A stretch of 64,000 nucleotides of DNA, taken from contig JANUSC010000387.1 in assembly GCA_025200525.1 (NCBI GenBank), positions 124,001 to 188,000 of the forward strand, in the 5' to 3' direction. Below, piece after piece: positions 24,000 to 36,290 of this stretch (position 1 is its first letter; every line of letters starts with the position of its first letter). This DNA comes from Camellia lanceoleosa (taxonomy: Eukaryota > Streptophyta > Magnoliopsida > Ericales > Theaceae). Both the position numbers and the translations under genes were made by a program. The notes under the pieces are model-generated. The model was not told where the DNA came from and ran no database searches. It saw only the letters and a program-made list of their open reading frames with translations.

Positions 24000-26900
24000 A
24001 GAGAAATATTTAAAATTCACTGAGAGAAAAATTCAAATAAGCTGGATAAAATTCATTTAAATCATACTAATGGAAAACAAATTTCAGAGAAAATTGTATG
24101 GGCTAGAGAAAATTACACACAAGGAGACATAATTTTATGGGTCAGAGAAAATTATAAAATAAGCAACATAATTTAGATATAAGAGAAAATCAATCAGGGC
24201 ATATAAGTTAATGTTACTATAATTGTGGTCAGAGAAATTTGAATTCCAGAGAGAACTCATTACAAGGTCTGGAATAAACAGTGTTAATCAAAGAAGCAAC
24301 ATAAATTCAAATTTTAGAGAAAATTGATCTCAATCAGTCAAGACACATAAGTTATGGGCCAGATAAAATTACACACAAGGAGAAATAATTTTATAGGCCA
24401 GAGAGAATTATGAAACAAACAACATAATTTAGATATTAGAGAAAATCAACCATGGCATATAAGTTAATGTTACTATAATTGTGGTCAAAGAAATTTGGAT
24501 TCTAGAAATAATTCATTACAATGGTAGAAATAAACTAGTGGTAATCAAAGAAGCAAAATAAATTAAAATTTCAGAAAAAAATTGATCTCAATCAGTCAAG
24601 GCACATAAGTTATTCCATATAAGATATTACATCGTGGAGAAAATTGATCAAATCAAGTAAGGCACAATGAGGGATACAAACTAGTGGTCAGAGAAATTTT
24701 AGGCTTTGTTTGGTAGAGCTTTTGAAGTTTAATTCTACCCCTTAGTTTAACTGTGTTGTTTGGTTACAGTTTTAGAAAACTAATTCCACACCCACTTTTC
24801 AATATCATATATCACATCACTCAATTCAAACTTTTTTTAAAATTCATAACTAAACAAATTTCTACACTCAAATCATAATTTCAAAACTCACAAACTCAAA
24901 ATACAACTCTATTATCAAATCATAATTCTATAACTCTACTAAACGCAATCTTAGAATTTCATTGAGATTTTAGTGGTGATAGAAATCTTACCTGTCGAGG
25001 TGCAAGAGAGTGGAGTGCTGTCATCTGCAGCTGTTTGGTCAAGTTTTGCAAGTTTCACTTGGCACATCTTGAGAATTCAGTTGTGTTACTGTCTTCCCAG
25101 TCAATGACATTCGCATGTTCACATAGCCAATACTGTGATAAAAATTGAAATAATTAAATTTTGCTAAACACACAAATTTGTAAGTATCATAACTGTAAAT
25201 TTGAATGGAAATTCTACTTACCAGCAATGCAATGCTGTGATAGAATTCTGTGCAATGATACACCCTGTAACTTTTTCTGGAGTTTTGTGCAATGCTGTGA
25301 TAGAATCAATCAATGTTGCTGTGGTTGCTTCTGGCCAATCATATTGCTTCATTGATTCAAGAGGTTTCACGTACTTGATAAAAACCTACCCTATTGAATT
25401 CCCACTTATTGCAAAAAATAGGGTGAGACACAAGTACAAGGTAACAATGATTGCTACATCTTTGAAGTTAGTTGCTTGCTTGCCTTTCATTGCTTTGACC
25501 AAGGCATTCTTAAGAACATGACCAGTGAGCCTTATGTCCTTTGGGAATCTTCGCCTTAGGAATTCAATGTTTAGCTTTTTTGAGTATCTTAATGACATGG
25601 CTCCTTTACAACCTTGCAAACCAAAAATCAAGGTCATGTTTTGGTTGTAAATGTCAAATTCTTTTTATCAACTGTGAATGTTTTTGTTTTTTCATTGTAA
25701 CGTTGGATTATTGCAATTACATTATCATCAGATTTCCTAGGCTTCCTTGGATCTATCCTTCCGATGGTTAGAGCTTGGATCAAATACGTAATAGAATCTT
25801 TTGAGGCTTTTCAAGTTGGTTTGAAATGAATTTAAGTGTTTGAAAAAAGGAGACAATATATGAGAGGTTGGATCGGTATTGAATGCTGTAATGAGCTCTC
25901 TTTCTTTGGAGTTTAACATGTTTTTTCCCCCTTGAGCTTGAGTCTTTGAAGTTGGGGTATTCATTTTGATGCTTGTTGCTTCATCACTTTGGACTTGTGT
26001 TTTTTGGCAAGGGGTTTGTGGTGTTTTGCTATTTTTTTTTATCTAAGATCATAAGAAGACTCAGAGAGTTTTTGTTTCTTTCATGGTGTTTCTGGTGTTT
26101 TGCTGCTTTTGCGTTTTCCCATTTCTAGACAATGAAAACATAAAGATGTTAACATTAAATCTTAGAGAAAATTAAACATGCTACAGAAAATTGAACATGT
26201 TAGAGAAAATTACACATAAGGGAGAAAACTAATGTAGCAGAGAAAATTATAAATGTTAGAGAAAATTATACACCTGAAAATTAAATTTTACAAGACTAAT
26301 TGTTTTCCTATGAGATACATCTAGCCATAGAAAATTTCCATTCACGAAAATCAACAAAGCAACATAAACATTCGGAGGAATCAACAAGGAGAAAAGCAAT
26401 GTGGCGGAGAAAATTATAAATTTCAGAGAAACTTAGCGAATACTAAGTGTTTTCGTGTGGAATACATGTTGTCACAGCTAATTTTCATTCCTAGAGAAAA
26501 TAAACAAAGCAACATAAACATGACAGAAATTTTCAAAAAATGCTAAAAATTACATATAGATGTAAAATATAGCCCGAGAAAATTCAAGAAAGAACTATAA
26601 ATCTAGCAGGCCTAGAAAATGAAAATGCCAGAGAAAATTACACATTTCAAAGAAAATTACATATTCCAGAGAAAATTTTCATTCTATAATATTAAAATGG
26701 TAGAGAAATTTTCATACACAATCAGAGAAATTTAAACATGACAGACACACAAAGGAGAAAAGTGATGTGGCCAGAGAAAATTATAAATGCCAGAGAAACT
26801 TAGACATAGACAAGAGATTAATATTACATATAGATGTAAAATATAACCAGAGAAAATTTTAAAAAAAATATAAATTTAGTAAGCATAGAAAATGAAAATG

Positions 26901-27240
26901 CTTAAGAAAATTTCACATTCCAGAGAAAATGAAAATGCCAGAGAAATTTACAGAACAGAGAAGTTTAAAAGGTAGAGAAATTTGGATGAAATTAACCTGC
27001 CAGAGAAAATGGGGGAATAAATAGAAACAAATAGGGAATAAACATGTCAGAGAAAATTCAAAGAAGAAACATATATCAAGCAAATATGCTAGAGAAATTT
27101 ATAGACAAAATCACACAAACATATTCAAGAATAAGTTCAAAACTCAGAGAAATAATAATTTTCAAATTCATGTAGCTTTTAATTATGAAATTGAAATCCT
27201 AATTAATGGAAGGTTAATATAATATGCAATTAACTGTGTT
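24000..27240. repeat. Dispersed AGAGAAAATT motif field
   Basis: The word AGAGAAA(A)TT recurs dozens of times on the + strand at irregular 20-70-bp spacing, mainly at 24000-24700 and 26150-27170. This corresponds to AATTTTCTCT in the sense strand of the minus-strand accessory gene, in its introns. Exons between are nearly free of it. The same word dominates the related MULE at 57.7-63.2 kb. Confidence 0.85.
24702..24950. mobile_element. Tourist-like MITE (TTA target duplication)
   Basis: It begins GGCTTTGTTTGGTAGAG and ends CTCTACTAAACGCAATC, flanked by TTA (24699-24701) and TTA (24951-24953). The interior has many 'aactca/aatttc' words. The partial element at 1-175 is an inverted copy of its right part. 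It lies inside the MULE accessory locus, so it is a later insertion. Confidence 0.75.
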
Positions 27241-27809
27241 TTTAGAGAAAAACTCGTTAGATTGTAGAAAACTTACCTTGAGATGACGATGTACAGTGAA
27301 AATGGGTCAAAGAAATTTGTGAGGAAGGAATGGAAAAGATTTTTGCAGAAGATAATGAACCCTAATGTCGATAGTGAAGATGATTGTGAAACCCTAATTC
27401 TCTTGTTCTCTTACTCATGAAGATGGTTGGATGTTTGGAATGGAACTCAGTCGTCGGAATCCAGTTGAGCGTTCTCAGTTGATTTGTGAAAGGTATTTTG
27501 GTCCAAGAAACAATTAAAAATGCGCGCTTTCTAATTGAGGGACCTGATGCATCATCCATTTTTTGGGTGTCCTTTATCCTCTAAATTATTATTATTAGGG
27601 ACTTTAAAAAAAAATTCCTTTTTTAAATTAATGATTTTAATTTGATTTACTTATTTATAAGCTCAATATTTAATAGATTAATGAGTGAATAAAATCTAAA
27701 TATTTAATTTACTGAAAGTGTCAATGTCATATAAATCATTATTCTCTATAATCCAAACCCAAACATAAAATTAGACATCTTTAATTTTGTTTCGTGGACA
27801 GTGATTCTC

Positions 27810-27985
27810 TCAATTATTTTTTTAGATGTATTTGATTTTGTGAAATGTCTTTCTACCCCTCTCAGCTAAAATTAGGTATTTGTAAGTGATCTTTCAACTA
27901 GTTTTTCTAGACGTATTTGATTTTGTGAAATGTCTTCTCTACCTCCTCAACTAAAATTAGGTATTTGTAAATCAATTTCCTTGAA
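27810..27985. repeat. Short tandem duplication, about 83 bp
   Basis: Two consecutive near-identical units share ttagatgtatttgatttt and aaaattaggtatttgtaa. Non-coding. Confidence 0.7.
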
Positions 27986-28062
27986 AGTAATTTAATTTTA
28001 GGGTTAATTTCATTTTCATCCATTAATTTTTTTCAAAAAAAATTATATTTATCCCTAAATTG

Positions 28063-28302
28063 GCCCCGTTTGGTAGAGCTGTGGGAAAGTGATTATAGCT
28101 TATAGCTTATAGCTTATAACTGTGAACATAAACTGATTTTTGACTTATAAATTAAGTTTCTCCTCCTCTACTCAAAGAATAAGTTGATTTTTGACTTACA
28201 AAAAGCTATAAGTTGTATTGTTAAGCTGAACCAAACACATCAAAATAGCTTAAATTAAGCTAAAAAGTGAAATAATTTGAAATAAGCCCTACCAAACAGG
28301 GC
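28063..28302. mobile_element. MITE with GGCCCCGTTTGGTAG ends
   Basis: The ends GGCCCCGTTTGGTAG and CTACCAAACAGGGCC form an inverted repeat with one mismatch. The interior carries repeated tatagctta/aagctata words, as in the MITE at 7079-7321. A matching target duplication was not clear. Confidence 0.65.
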
Positions 28303-28700
28303 CCTTATCAATTTCAATTATTTAGTTTTTAAAATTTCTGATTTTTATTCATGTCGTGTAATTTGAGATAGTTGTCCAAATTGATAAATGTTAAAGCCTA
28401 ATATGGTAGGCAAAAAAGTAATTCAAAATTTGAACAATTTAAGTGAGGACACCAGGAATTCTTTCTTTGGTGTTCTTTCTTTTTTCTAATATAAGACTTG
28501 AGAGCATGAAAAAAGTGTGAAAGATATTTAAAAAAAATAAAATATACAAATTTAAATGCATTTGTTTGACATGAGTGGTGAAGAGAATAAGAAATTGAAT
28601 AATTCATATCCGTATGTTAACTTCAAAGTAGCGAGCTCTTATTGGACTTCCCAATTTTCATACAATCTCATAAAATTTCTATCATAACCAAATGTATTTA
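28303..28700. other. AT-rich stretch, nothing recognised
   Basis: No convincing exon or repeat. It separates the MITE from the Ogre-like fragment. Confidence 0.35.
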
Positions 28701-30149
28701 ATTAAGAACATAAAATGTGTAGCTCGACTTTTTGCGCTCCTTTTGGATATGATAACCCTACAGTTTGGACTCCCGCGGTTCTGAATTTGATCCTATAAGT
28801 GCAATGTGAAATAAATAAACACCAAAGAGCTCAAATTCGAAAAATCTTTTAGAAAATTGATTTTGAATCAAAATGTCAAAAATGGACTGCTTTGCCAGAT
28901 ACAGAGTCGCCACCTAAATATTTTTAAAAAATTTAGAAAATCTATGACTCGTGCTAAAGGTCATGTGTCCATCATCACCAAAATTGTCTTGGCTAGGGAA
29001 CTTAGGTACGAGATGGGGAAGTTATGAATTGAGCACCCCACTCTCCCGATCAAAGATCGGCCTCTACTAATCATGATGTGAATCTTATTTACATTAGATG
29101 CTCTTGTTTCGATTTATTAGAGTAACATTACTAGGTGATGCGCACACAAGTATAGACTGATTTGCAAAAATTGGAACATTTTGATTTATGTTTGCTTTTG
29201 AAAATTGTTTGAATATGTACCACTTGAAAAAGCGATCCCATATGTACATTACTCAAATTATTCCAATTCAAGTAATTAGCCTTCATCCACAGGCATTCAA
29301 GCATATATATCAATTAAGCACTTAGCCTCATAGCAAGCATGCTAGACATGGCAACAATCACACGCATGCGAGATGCTAAAGCAAAAATGCTCACTTAATA
29401 CTCCGAGGCGAGCAAAAAGAAACAAAAGAGTCAGAAAACATGCATGCCCCTAACTAATGCAACATGGCTAATGCAACACATACACGATGTAATTAATAGG
29501 CTCGGCTACTAATTATGTCATCTTGAGTCAATTTGATAGCATATGGTTTAAGCACCTTTTCAAAGAAGTATTTAAACGACAATGTATTGTTAGAATAATG
29601 AACCGAGCTTCTATGCATGCAATACAAATGGATGCAAACATGGGAATGCTAAAAGAAACTTGATGCTCTAAACTACCCATTATAAGCAAGTAAATAAAAG
29701 GGAGAAAGACGTGGGGTTGGAAGACATACACATTGTTACAAGCTTGGCCCTCACATAAGAGGGTCCAAATGAATAGACTAGCTAAGCTAATTACCTAATT
29801 AACTAACTATTACAAACTCAAATGAAATAAATTAGCTATACTAACTAATTATTACAACACTACAATTAATTAACTATTCTAGCTAATTATTACAAATTTG
29901 GAACTAACTAATTAATTACACTAATTAATTAATTACAAATTAATAACACGAATACAACCAAAGAAATAAGTAACTAACTACTCTAACTAATTAGTCCCAG
30001 GAAGTGAGGAATGCTTATGCATGCATACGGATTTCCACTCGAAAAAAGCCTACCGTTTTGCTGCCAGAATACCTCTGTTGCATAGTTGAAAAATTGCACT
30101 GTTTTCCACCTCAGCCTCTATTCTGCTCTGCTGGAAAAAGGACACTGCT

Positions 30150-30245
30150 TGCCTTGAAAAAGTGGCAGGCAACCCAGAGGTAGTGGCTGGCAAGCCACTA
30201 ATAGTGGGTTGCTGTCTAGAAAAAGTGGCCTGCCGGCCACTGATT
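30150..30245. repeat. GTGGCCGGCCAC-type palindrome cluster (Ogre-like LTR)
   Basis: Short near-palindromes of the form AGTGGCNNGCNNGCCACT repeat here with TAATAGTGG spacers. A denser set of the same words lies at 31768-31875 in the same LTR, closer to the LTR start. Role unknown; perhaps regulatory hairpins. Confidence 0.7.
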
Positions 30246-31659
30246 TTGGTTCTCTCCTGCAGCAACAGAGGACAAACAGAGCACAAATTAGAGTATTCTC
30301 AAGAGATGTTTGTCCACTCTGTCTCTCCTTAACAGTAAACAGGTCAAATGAGGGATAGACTCGATTCGTAAATCATCAATCGATGCAATTTCATTGCATG
30401 ATGACTTATGAATCAAGAGACATAATTTCAATGAATGCATGACAAAAAGACCAACAAAACATCTTCCCTATCATGGATTGATCAAGGGAAGTGGTTGACT
30501 TTGGAAACTTGAACTATTTCATCACAAACAAATATGAAATAACCCAAGTTTCCATGTGTTCAATTAACATCCGATTGAACACAAAACCTTTTATTATGTT
30601 GCATCACTTTTAGTTCTAATTTTATTACTTCATTTTAATTACCATCCATTCATTAGTTCATTGAGTCAAAAAATGAAGATTAAGTCCTCTAATAAAAAGA
30701 AGTGTCAAACAAAGGGCTGTTTTAGGCATGAGAGCGATGCTATGTCATTGTAATGAACCTCCAAAGGTATTAAATCATTAAGCACAACAACCTCTATCTC
30801 AAACTTAAACAAACAAGTAGTTTGAAACAACTTTCAAAACAAAGAAAAGCCAAGAAAGGAGGAAGGTTACAGATGTGATTAGATATGAATACAAGTATGG
30901 AAAGTAAGAAATAAACACTATCAACTCAAATAGGTTGGTAGCTAAGGCCTAAACAACCAAGCCTATAAGGACCATTACACTACAAGCATGCTATACAAAG
31001 CTCAAATGCAATGAACGATTAAAAATAGTCCTAAAACAGTCCCAAAAAAAAAAAAAAGTGCTGGAATGAAGATAAAAATAGCTAAAACAATAAACTAAAA
31101 TGTTGAGAAATCAATACTAGCACACAAGCACAAGGAGGGGAGGCTAACCCTCCACTTTTGGGATTTCAAAACATGATTTTTGCCTCTGAAAATCAGTAAT
31201 AAAAAGCTCAAAAAGAGATGATTAAAAGGTGGAAAATATAAGGGCAAAGGCCTTAGAAATAAGGTTCAAAGAAGGGCTATCAACCCCTCTACCTTTAATG
31301 GCCTTAAACTACAAGTTTCAACCAAAAAATACAGGTAATAAATTGCTTAAAAAACAGTAGAAAATGATAGAAAACAAGTAGTGTAGAGATAGTACGAAAG
31401 CACTCGAAGGTATACCTCTTGAAGAGGAATGAATCCTTGAGTCACAAACCACCAATTTCACACTCTCAAGTGCCTTAAGAGCTAAAATTCAAGCTCAAAT
31501 CACCTCAGCAAGAAACTGTCTAGGTTTGGTTTAGAATGTTCGAGCAAAGACTATGTAAGTTGCACAAGAGAGAGAGAATTGTAGAGAGAGAATTTTACTC
31601 TTTCAAAAATATTTTTACTCTTAAATTTTTCCAACCTTGAAAGCAAGAGGAGAGGTCCT

Positions 31660-31669
31660 CTATATATAG
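31660..31669 (-). promoter_or_regulatory. TATA box of Ogre-like LTR
   Basis: The minus strand reads ttctatatatagagg, followed by a GA/CT-rich leader, at a position that suits the U3/R border of a minus-oriented LTR. It supports the strand assigned to the element. Confidence 0.5.
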
Positions 31670-31767
31670 AAAACCATGTGCCTATCTCGAAAATATCTAT
31701 ATACATACAACTGGAATAGTGCATGCACATGGGGGGACAACTGGCAGAAAATATTTGAGTTTTTGCA

Positions 31768-31875
31768 CTAGTGGCCGGCAGGCCCCTAATAGTGGGTGGC
31801 CGGCCACTAATAGTGGGCAGTAGGCCACATTAGTGGGTGGCAAGCCACATTAGTGGATGGCAGGTCACTGGAGGC
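31768..31875. repeat. GTGGCCGGCCAC palindrome array in Ogre-like U3
   Basis: Five units of GTGG(C)NGGCMRGCCAC plus TAATAGTGGG lie in about 108 bp, containing the perfect palindrome GTGGCCGGCCAC. The array sits about 100 bp upstream of the TATA box on the minus strand. Confidence 0.75.
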
Positions 31876-32048
31876 ACAGGCCTGAAAAACCATTGTTTTG
31901 GTCCAAAACAAGGCACAAGGTTTGACGGATCAAAACTGAGGTTTCCTGCTGAGGAAGTCAAGCATTTGGCAAGCGTACACATTTATCATTGAGTGATCAA
32001 TCAATGGCGCCCAAGTCTTAAGGGCCGTAAAAAATGGGGTATCTATAA

Positions 32049-34567
32049 AATGTCTTTCATTTTCTATCATATTTATCAATCTAATCAAACAAACAAACAA
32101 AATTTTAATCTACACTATATATTTGGATAATAAAAAATTCTTGAAGGAATAAGAATGTGATTCTGAAACATTCTTCACTAGTTAAAATGTTGGAAAATTT
32201 GAATGACATAAACTAAGGTAGGCATTTCCTGCCTATTTCCTCAAAAGATGGATAGAGAAAAATGTGTGCCCATCCTTTTGGGTCAAATGAGATAGAGGTT
32301 CAAGTATTCTTATTCCTAACATATTTTATAGCAAAAAAATTATTCTTACAAAAAATTCATACAAAATAATGCAATGGTGATATTTTTGCAATGACAATCA
32401 TTTGGTGAGTTCATTGCTTTGAAGTGATAATCTCATAATACAAACATGTCATTTTGTATAAATTTTTTGTATGTATTTTTCAATAAATATTTATATAGTA
32501 TTACCCAATGTAAAAAATGGAAAGAGAGAGATACATGTGTGCCTGTATTCTTGCGTTGCAAGCACAACAATGGAGGTATTTTTAGGGGGTACATTTTCCA
32601 CTTCCTAGGAAATTCATTGTGACTTATGAAATTCTCTCTTTTTGGGGCCCTCAATTGGTGTTAACTTGAGCAAGGGCTTTCAGTGAGTGGAAAAATACTA
32701 GACTGTTGAGCATATGTGTCATTGAATAAAAATTAATAATTTCGAGAATCATTCCAGGATTAGATGGGATAAGGTATTTTGTTGCATACATTTCCTCGAA
32801 GGTGACCAAAACTCTTTTACGCAAATGCGTTTGTTTAGTTTCTTGGAAAGTCTAGTCTAATATTTTCTTTTCATTCTTACCTAGATTCGTTAATATTTTC
32901 ATAGCATAAGAAAAGAAGAAAAATGAAAAGTGATCCTTTTTTCTGAAATGGACCATGGAACTTTGGTTTGGTTTCATAGAGAATCTTGTTCGCATGTGGC
33001 TCGGGATGAGATTAGGTATTTCTAACCTAATTTATTAAAATAATTGTGCTAGGAACACTTATTTTACATTTTTAAATGCACCGACTCTAAGAGAACTCTT
33101 TCTCCTAGTTTAAAACTCGTTTGACAATTTGAAATTTTAGTCAAAAGTTATTATAAATTGTCACATACACTTTATATTTTTCTGCATATCTTTTCGTAAA
33201 AAGCCTAAAATAACCTATTTCTAAAAAAAGTCTCGAAGTAAAAATATTGAAAGTACTCATATATATATATATATATTATCAAAAAGGATTGTAGGTCTAT
33301 GAGCCCTACAACAAACTTTTGTTATCAAACCAATCCAAGAAAATTTAACTGGTGATTTAGGTCCAATAATAATATCACATTATTATAATCCATTAATTGA
33401 CCAACTAGTAGACTAAAGGATGGAGAATGAAGTGAATTATATTTATCATAAATCTCACAATGCAATTATAATTTACCTTATTTTTAAATTTTAAATCATG
33501 AATCAATGTTCTATACTGATCAGTGGAGGTGGAGTTTTTAGATTTCAAGTTGAAGGTTATAGAATAGTGGAGTTTTGAATAAGTTTGTTGGCTACTTGGA
33601 TCTGTTTGTTTGTTTTTTTTTTCTTTTATGTTTAGTTTTCTTAATTTTTAGTTTGTTGATAATAATCCTTCCTGTGTGGATGTTTGCTTTCCTCCCTTGA
33701 GAGGCCCTTTGGATTCTTCCTTCTATGGAGGTTATCTATCTCTTTTTAAGATCTTGTGATACTGTTATATCAGATATCCAATCTTTTACTGGTTTTATAA
33801 TAAGGATTTTCTTCCTGATTGAAAAAAAAATTGATGAATCAAATATTTATGAAATTTATTCTACTTTCAAAATTTTGAATAATGAATCAAAGACTTATGA
33901 ATGTGTTAGAGCATTTACATCAGCCTCAACAAATTTTGAGTCAAATTATAACTAAAAAACTACTTTTCTATTTTAGCTAGCATTTTTTGTATGTACACAC
34001 TATATTAGATCCTTTATTCTAAAATTAAATTTTATAAAATATTTATTTTGTATTGTTAAAAAGCAATCAAATAGGAGAAGTTAATTTTGTATTGTTATAT
34101 ATATGCAGTTGCATATTTAAAAAAAAAATAAAAAAATTGTGCCCAGTAGCGGTTGTCTGCCTGGACATCCAAAGTGTATAGGATATATCTATACAGTTTC
34201 ATATTCCTATAAAAAATAAAAAATAAAAATTGTGCAGCAACCGATTGTCTAGCAAGATGTCCGATGATAGACAAGATGTTCAGTCAATAAATAATAAAAT
34301 ATTATATACCCTGTGAACAGTGTATCGTTACATGTAGTGATATACTATAGCAAAGTTACCCAAAAGCTAGTTTAGAAATAATCTGTTGAGATTGATGGAG
34401 TAAGAATTTTATAATTTATTAACTATATTTAACCAAAATTTACATTTGTTAAGACTGATGTGGATACTCTTAGATTATGATTTGTTAAACAATCTATTTT
34501 CTAAATTGAGTCCAAAACTCATCAAATTTAAAATAATTTGAATTCAAATTAAAATTTTAAATTTAAT
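32049..34567. other. Gene-poor stretch
   Basis: AT-rich DNA with an AT microsatellite at about 33262-33280 and T/A runs. Small ORFs (for example 32433-32654 minus and 33725-33955 plus) show no recognisable motif, and I do not call them genes. Confidence 0.4.
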
Positions 34568-34576
34568 TTATTAATT

Positions 34577-34753
34577 GGAAAATGACTTAGACCCCCAATT
34601 TTGGAGATTCCCATGACCCAAAATGATTTAGTCCATTCATGTGTGTGTGTGTGTGTGTGTTTCCCCCCCCCCCCCCTTATCTCTCTTACATAAATGGTCC
34701 AGATCATTTTAGAAGTCATAAATATCTAAATTTGGGGGTCTTAATCATTACCG
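34577..34753. mobile_element. Small MULE-type MITE (9-bp target duplication)
   Basis: It is flanked by the perfect 9-bp direct repeat TTATTAATT (34568-34576 and 34754-34762). The ends GGAAAATGACTTAGACCCCC and GGGGGTCTTAATCATTACCG are imperfect inverted repeats. The centre holds a TG microsatellite followed by a C run (about 34639-34676). Nine-base duplications point to Mutator-like transposition. Confidence 0.65.
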
Positions 34754-34773
34754 TTATTAATTTATCACTTTCT

Positions 34774-34799
34774 CAAAAAAAAAAAAAAAAAAAAAAAAA
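34774..34799. repeat. Poly-A homopolymer
   Basis: An A run of about 25 bases. It may be a retroposon tail; no upstream body was recognised. Confidence 0.8.
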
Positions 34800-35275
34800 T
34801 TTTGGATGAAGCGGTTGGCTTCTAGTCCAATTAGTACCCGTTAAGATGATTAGAGTCCTGCAGCTTTTATCTTCACGCACATTAAAAGCATTCAAAAATA
34901 AATAAATAAATAAATTAATCAAATTTTAAAAAAAATCAAATTATCATGATAATCTTAACTACATAATTTCATCATATGCTATATTTTTAAATTTATATTT
35001 GACACTCATTTTTTTAAAAATATGATGAAATTATTAGATTGATATGAAAATCATAATCACATAATTTTATTATAATTATTCTTAAAAAAACAAGTAGTAT
35101 ATATTTAAAATAATTATTGTCATCTGTTTTTTCAAAAATAAATATAAGAATATTTATAATTACGATTATCCAATCAATCAATTTTTCGTTCTAGATGATC
35201 TACATAGAGAGGTAAAAGATGAAATAAAGATCCTCTATTCAAATCATTTCTATTTTCTAAAACTTTTTTTTTTTA

Positions 35276-35500
35276 TACCACAAAATGTGTAACTTTATTA
35301 TAAAATTTCGTAACATTCATCACAAAATGTGTAAATTCGCCATAAATTAACATAACAAAAAAATATCATAATTAAGTTATAAACTTTTGTAATATCGATT
35401 ACAAAATTTAAAATATTTTATTATATCAATTTATGATGAGAATACGTATTGTATAACTAATATTATATAATTTTATGATAAAATTATATATTTTGTGGTA
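35276..35500. mobile_element. Small inverted-repeat MITE
   Basis: The left end (taccacaaaatgtgtaac) and right end (tatattttgtggta) are inverted over about 30 bp, with an AT-rich centre. No clear target duplication. Confidence 0.5.
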
Positions 35501-36290
35501 GGGTATAGCATTTTCCTATCATAATATTAGAGACAATCCTCATTGTTGTGATAAAGAGGGTGACTTTAAACAAAGGACACGAGAGGGTCCGAAGTTCATC
35601 TTAGTGGGCCCTTTTTGGATCCACAAAATCTGGACTGGGCGGGTCTAGTAAACTACTTTGTTTTCTGAATTGGGTCAGCCCGAAACCAAACGAGGAAAGC
35701 AAAAACTCTACCCTACACACAGTGATAGTTGTACAATGATGCTTTTGTTTCGTCCCTTCTTTCAAAACCCTAGGCCTAAATCACACACACTACTATTATT
35801 TAGCTTCACACAGTACAATTCTGTCAACATACTTGGTCCCCACACTCAGTTCAGGTCTCTCTCTCTCTCTGTATATATTTTATATGTTTAGATAGATACA
35901 CATGGACTCACACTTTTGAGTTGACATTGGAAGTGCGAATGTATGATAGTTCTTCAAATATGTCATAATATTTCAATTTTTATTTGTAAATTTTGATTTG
36001 TTTGATGAAATATGGGTCAAAAGAACCATATTTAATAAATCTCAGAAGATGTCTAATGTTTTCAATGAATTAGGAAAGGAAAAGTCAAAAGTGCTCTAAA
36101 TTAAATTATTGTTTTTCAATGTGTGGAGGCCACTGTTATTTGTCCAATAATCTTGAATATTCTTGCAAATCTGGTGTGTTATTTAATTTAACCGAGCATA
36201 TAACCTTTGATAGAGCTGAAGGACGAAAAAATTTCATGTAGTTGACAACATTTAAATGGAACAAATGACTTAATTTGGTTTGATTATATT
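35501..36290. other. Intergenic stretch, possible leader sequence
   Basis: The region 35560-35870 is less AT-rich and has a CT run (35857-35871) before a TA-rich segment, as plant promoters and leaders do. No start codon leading into a convincing protein was found. Confidence 0.3.

Larger units (their letters stand above)
23255..27559 (-). pseudogene. MULE-associated accessory gene (plant-mobile-domain-like plus acidic coiled coil), 5' half
   Basis: A broken multi-exon gene on the minus strand. A leader exon ends ...CATCTCAAG at a GTAAGT donor near 27281. An exon from about 26127 has MGKRKSSKTPETP, a stop, then KKQK (NLS-like), followed by MNTPTSKTQAQ...SKERELITAFNTDP (25964 downwards). 25640-25300 gives LIFGLQGCKGAMSLRYSKK and LTGHVLKNALVKAMKG. 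25132-24992 gives YWLCEHANVIDW with proper splice sites. 23897-23373 is a highly Glu-rich region followed by a coiled coil (KLETENVRLHEQIQELF after a frameshift, to about 23255). The WLCEH and FGL landmarks match plant-mobile-domain/DUF1985-type proteins carried by MULEs. No catalytic Ulp1 part is present. Several stops and shifts. Confidence 0.55.
28700..32048 (-). mobile_element. Ogre-like Ty3/gypsy LTR with primer-binding site (fragment)
   Basis: On the minus strand an LTR-like start TATAGATACCCCATTTTTTA (plus end 32048) matches the TGTAGATACC start typical of Ogre LTRs, with one base changed. A TATA box (plus 31660-31669, ctatatatag) lies about 380 bp in. At plus 28902-28912 the minus strand reads TGGCGACTCTG, the tRNA-Arg-type primer-binding site of Ogre elements, right after the LTR. 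That gives a ~3.1-kb LTR and ~200 bp of leader before the fragment stops near 28700. No gag-pol is present. Family features are from general knowledge. Confidence 0.65.

Noticed and set aside
28063..28302. TTA target-site duplication for this MITE
   Set aside because: TTA follows the right end, but the bases before the left end are ATT, so no duplication was claimed.
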